A stretch of DNA of 64,000 nt from Phalacrocorax aristotelis (taxonomy: Eukaryota > Chordata > Aves > Suliformes > Phalacrocoracidae). Positions 61,601-64,000 of the stretch are shown one piece after another; positions within the stretch are counted from its first letter, which is position 1; every line of letters begins with the position of its first letter. The DNA lies in the NCBI RefSeq assembly GCF_949628215.1, contig NC_134276.1, positions 218,508,610 through 218,572,609 of the forward strand, read 5' to 3'. Below the pieces are notes generated by a model that made no database searches, was not told the DNA's origin, and saw only the letters and a program-made list of their open reading frames with translations. The position numbers were made by a program, and so were the translations under genes.

Positions 61601-64000
61601 GCACCCGCAGCCACGTCCCAGCCCTCCATCCTCCTGCTGCACCAGCAGCCGCGTCCCAGACCTCCATCCTCCTGCTGCACCCGCAGCCGCGTCCCGGCCC
61701 TCCATCCTCCTGCTGCACCCGCAGCCGCGTCCCGGCCCTCCATCCTCCTGCTGCACCCGCAGCCGCGTCCCAGCCCTCCATCCTCCTGCTGCACCCGCAG
61801 CCAGGACCCAGCCCTCCATCCTCCTGCTGCACCCGCAGCCACGTCCCGGCACTCCATCCTCCTGCTGCACCAGCAGCCGCGTCCCAGACCTCCATCCTCC
61901 TGCTGCACCCGCAGCCGCGTCCCAGCCATCCATCCTCCTGCTGCACCCGCAGCCACGTCCCGGCACTCCATCCTCCTGCTGCACCCGCAGCCACGTCCCG
62001 GCCCTCCATCCTCCTGCTGCACCTGAGCCAGGTCCCGCCCCTCCATCCTCCTGCTGCACCCGCAGCCACGTCCCGGCCCTCCATCCTCCTGCTGCACCCG
62101 CAGCCACGTACCGGCCCTCCATCCTCCTGCTGCACCCGCAGCCAGGACCCGGCCCTCCATCCTCCTGCTGCACCCGCAGCCACGTCCCAGCCCTCCATAC
62201 TCCTGCTGCACCCGCAGCCACGTCCCAGCCATCCATCCTCCTGCTGCACCCGCAGCCACGTCCCGGCCCTCCATCCTCCTGCTGCACCCGCAGCCGCGTC
62301 CCGGCCCTCCATCCTCCTGCTGCACCTGAGCCAGGTCCCGGCCCTCCATCCTCCTGCTGCACCCGCAGCCATGTCCCAGCCCTCCATCCTCCTGCTGCAC
62401 CCGCAGCCGCGTCCCAGCCCTCCATCCTCCTGCTGCACCCGCAGCCACGTCCCGGCCCTCCATCCTCCTGCTGCACCCGCAGCCACGTCCCAGCCATCCA
62501 TCCTCCTGCTGCACCCGCAGCCACGTCCCGGCCCTCCATCCTCCTGCTGCACCCGCAGCCACGTCCCAGCCCTCCATCCTCCTGCTGCACCCGCAGCCAC
62601 GTCCCGGCACTCCATCCTCCTGCTGCACCCGCAGCCACGTCCCGGCCCTCCATCCTCCTGCTGCACCCGCAGCCACGTCCCAGCCCTCCATCCTCCTGCT
62701 GCACCCGCAGCCACGTCCCGGCCCTCCATCCTCCTGCTGCACCTGAGCCAGGTCCCGGCCCTCCATCCTCCTGCTGCACCCGCAGCCACGTCCCGGCCCT
62801 CCATCCTCCTGCTGCACCTGAGCCAGGTCCCGGCCCTCCATCCTCCTGCTGCACCCGCAGCCACGTCCCAGCCATCCATCCTCCTGCTGCACCCGCAGCC
62901 ACGTCCCGGCCCTCCATCCTCCTGCTGCACCCGCAGCCGCGTCCCGGCCCTCCATCCTCCTGCTGCACCCGCATCCACGTCCCGGCCCTCCATCCTCCTG
63001 CTGCACCCGCAGCCACGTCCCAGCCCTCCATCCTCCTGCTGCACCCGCAGCCACGTCCCGGCCATCCATCCTCCTGCTGCACCCGAAGCCGCGTCCCGGC
63101 CCTCCATCCTCCTGCTGCACCCGCAGCCACGTCCCAGCCCTCCATCCTCCTGCTGCACCCGCAGCCACGTCCCAGCCCTCCATCCTCCTGCTGCACCCGC
63201 AGCCACGTCCCAGCCATCCATCCTCCTGCTGCACCCGCAGCCACGTCCCGGCCCTCCATCCTCCTGCTGCACCCGCAGCCACGTCCCGGCCCTCCATCCT
63301 CCTGCTGCACCCGCAGCCACGTCCCGGCCCTCCATCCTCCTGCTGCACCCGCAGCCACGTCCTGGCCCTCCATCCTCCTGTTGCACCCGCAGCCACGTCC
63401 CGGCCCTCCATCCTCATGCTGCACCTGAGCCAGGTCCCGGCCCTCCATCCTCCTGCTGCACCTGAGCCAGGTCCCGGCCCTCCATCCTCCTGCTGCACCC
63501 GCAGCCACGTCCCGGCCATCCATCCTCCTGCTGCACCCGCAGCCACGTCCCAGCCCTCCATCCTCCTGCTGCACCCGCAGCCGCGTCCCGGCACTCCATC
63601 CTCCTGCTGCACCCGCAGCCACGTCCCGGCCCTCCATCCTCCTGCTGCACCCGCACCCACGTCCCGGCCCTCCATCCTCCTGCTGCACCCGCAGCCACGT
63701 CCCGGCACTCCATCCTCCTGCTGCACCTGAGCCAGGTCCCGGCCCTCCATCCTCCTGCTGCACCCGCAGCCACGTCCCGGCCCTCCATCCTCCTGCTGCA
63801 CCCGCACCCACGTCCCGGCCATCCATCCTCCGGCTGCACCCGCAGCCGCGTCCCAGCCATCCATCCTCCTGCTGCACCTGAGCCAGGTCCCAGCCCTCCA
63901 TCCTCCTGCTGCACCCGCAGCCGCGTCCCAGCCATCCATCCTCCTGCTGCTCCCGCAGCCACATCCCGGCCCTCCATCCTCCTGCTGCACCCGCAGCCAC
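58636..64000. repeat. 38-bp minisatellite in an upstream CPT1B intron, running off the right edge
   Basis: About 141 units of 38 bp: CCATCCTCCTGCTGCACCCG followed by CAGCCACGTCCCGGCCCT. Common variants are CAGCC for CGGCC, GGCACT, GCCGCGTCC, and a shorter CACCTGAGCCAGGTCCCGG form. The array begins about 110 bp upstream of the exon at 58,524-58,423 and reaches the end of the window. The CPT1B N-terminal exons must lie beyond it. Long open frames on both strands result from stop-free units. Confidence 0.96.

Noticed and set aside
58591-64000. Minus-strand frames of 1,134-1,799 codons (glycine/arginine/tryptophan repeats) as coding exons
   Set aside because: They translate the 38-bp intronic array; three frames are open at once and CPT1B homology stops at 58,524.

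Overview
The window looks like bird nuclear DNA from a GC-rich, gene-dense and minisatellite-dense chromosome, most likely a micro- or dot chromosome. Three things support this. There is a CR1 LINE tail in the sauropsid style. There is a C-type lectin gene whose product closely resembles the avian eggshell-matrix lectins (ovocleidin-17, struthiocalcin, ansocalcin family). There is a vertebrate carnitine palmitoyltransferase gene with small GT-AG introns. The species cannot be told from the sequence alone.

Layout. 1-35,310: one huge array of a 34-bp unit carrying a BamHI site, running off the left edge, with higher-order blocks of about 5 kb (2.9-15.3 kb) and a near-identical 9.45-kb direct duplication (15.54-24.99 kb and 24.99-34.46 kb). 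35,310-38,950: non-coding sequence with short minisatellites, an old LTR-like fragment, a TATA-driven candidate first exon and a CR1 tail. 38,955-39,885: a small inverted island of the same 34-bp repeat. 40,031-42,280: a plus-strand secreted C-type lectin gene in five coding exons. 43,112-45,683: a minus-strand eggshell-lectin-like gene in five coding exons, convergent with the first. 46,388-48,205: a 21-bp minisatellite. 49,916-64,000: the 3' fifteen coding exons of CPT1B on the minus strand. Its introns hold a 50-bp array of about 2.5 kb and a 38-bp array that runs off the right edge.

How the genes relate. The two lectins share the intron phase series 1-0-0-1 and lie tail to tail, so they are most simply an inverted paralogous pair. 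One keeps residues resembling a sugar/calcium site; the other lacks them and has acidic clusters instead, as in biomineral lectins. CPT1B (mitochondrial fatty-acid import) is functionally unrelated to them. The very long open frames across the repeat arrays are by-products of stop-free repeat units and are not annotated as genes.
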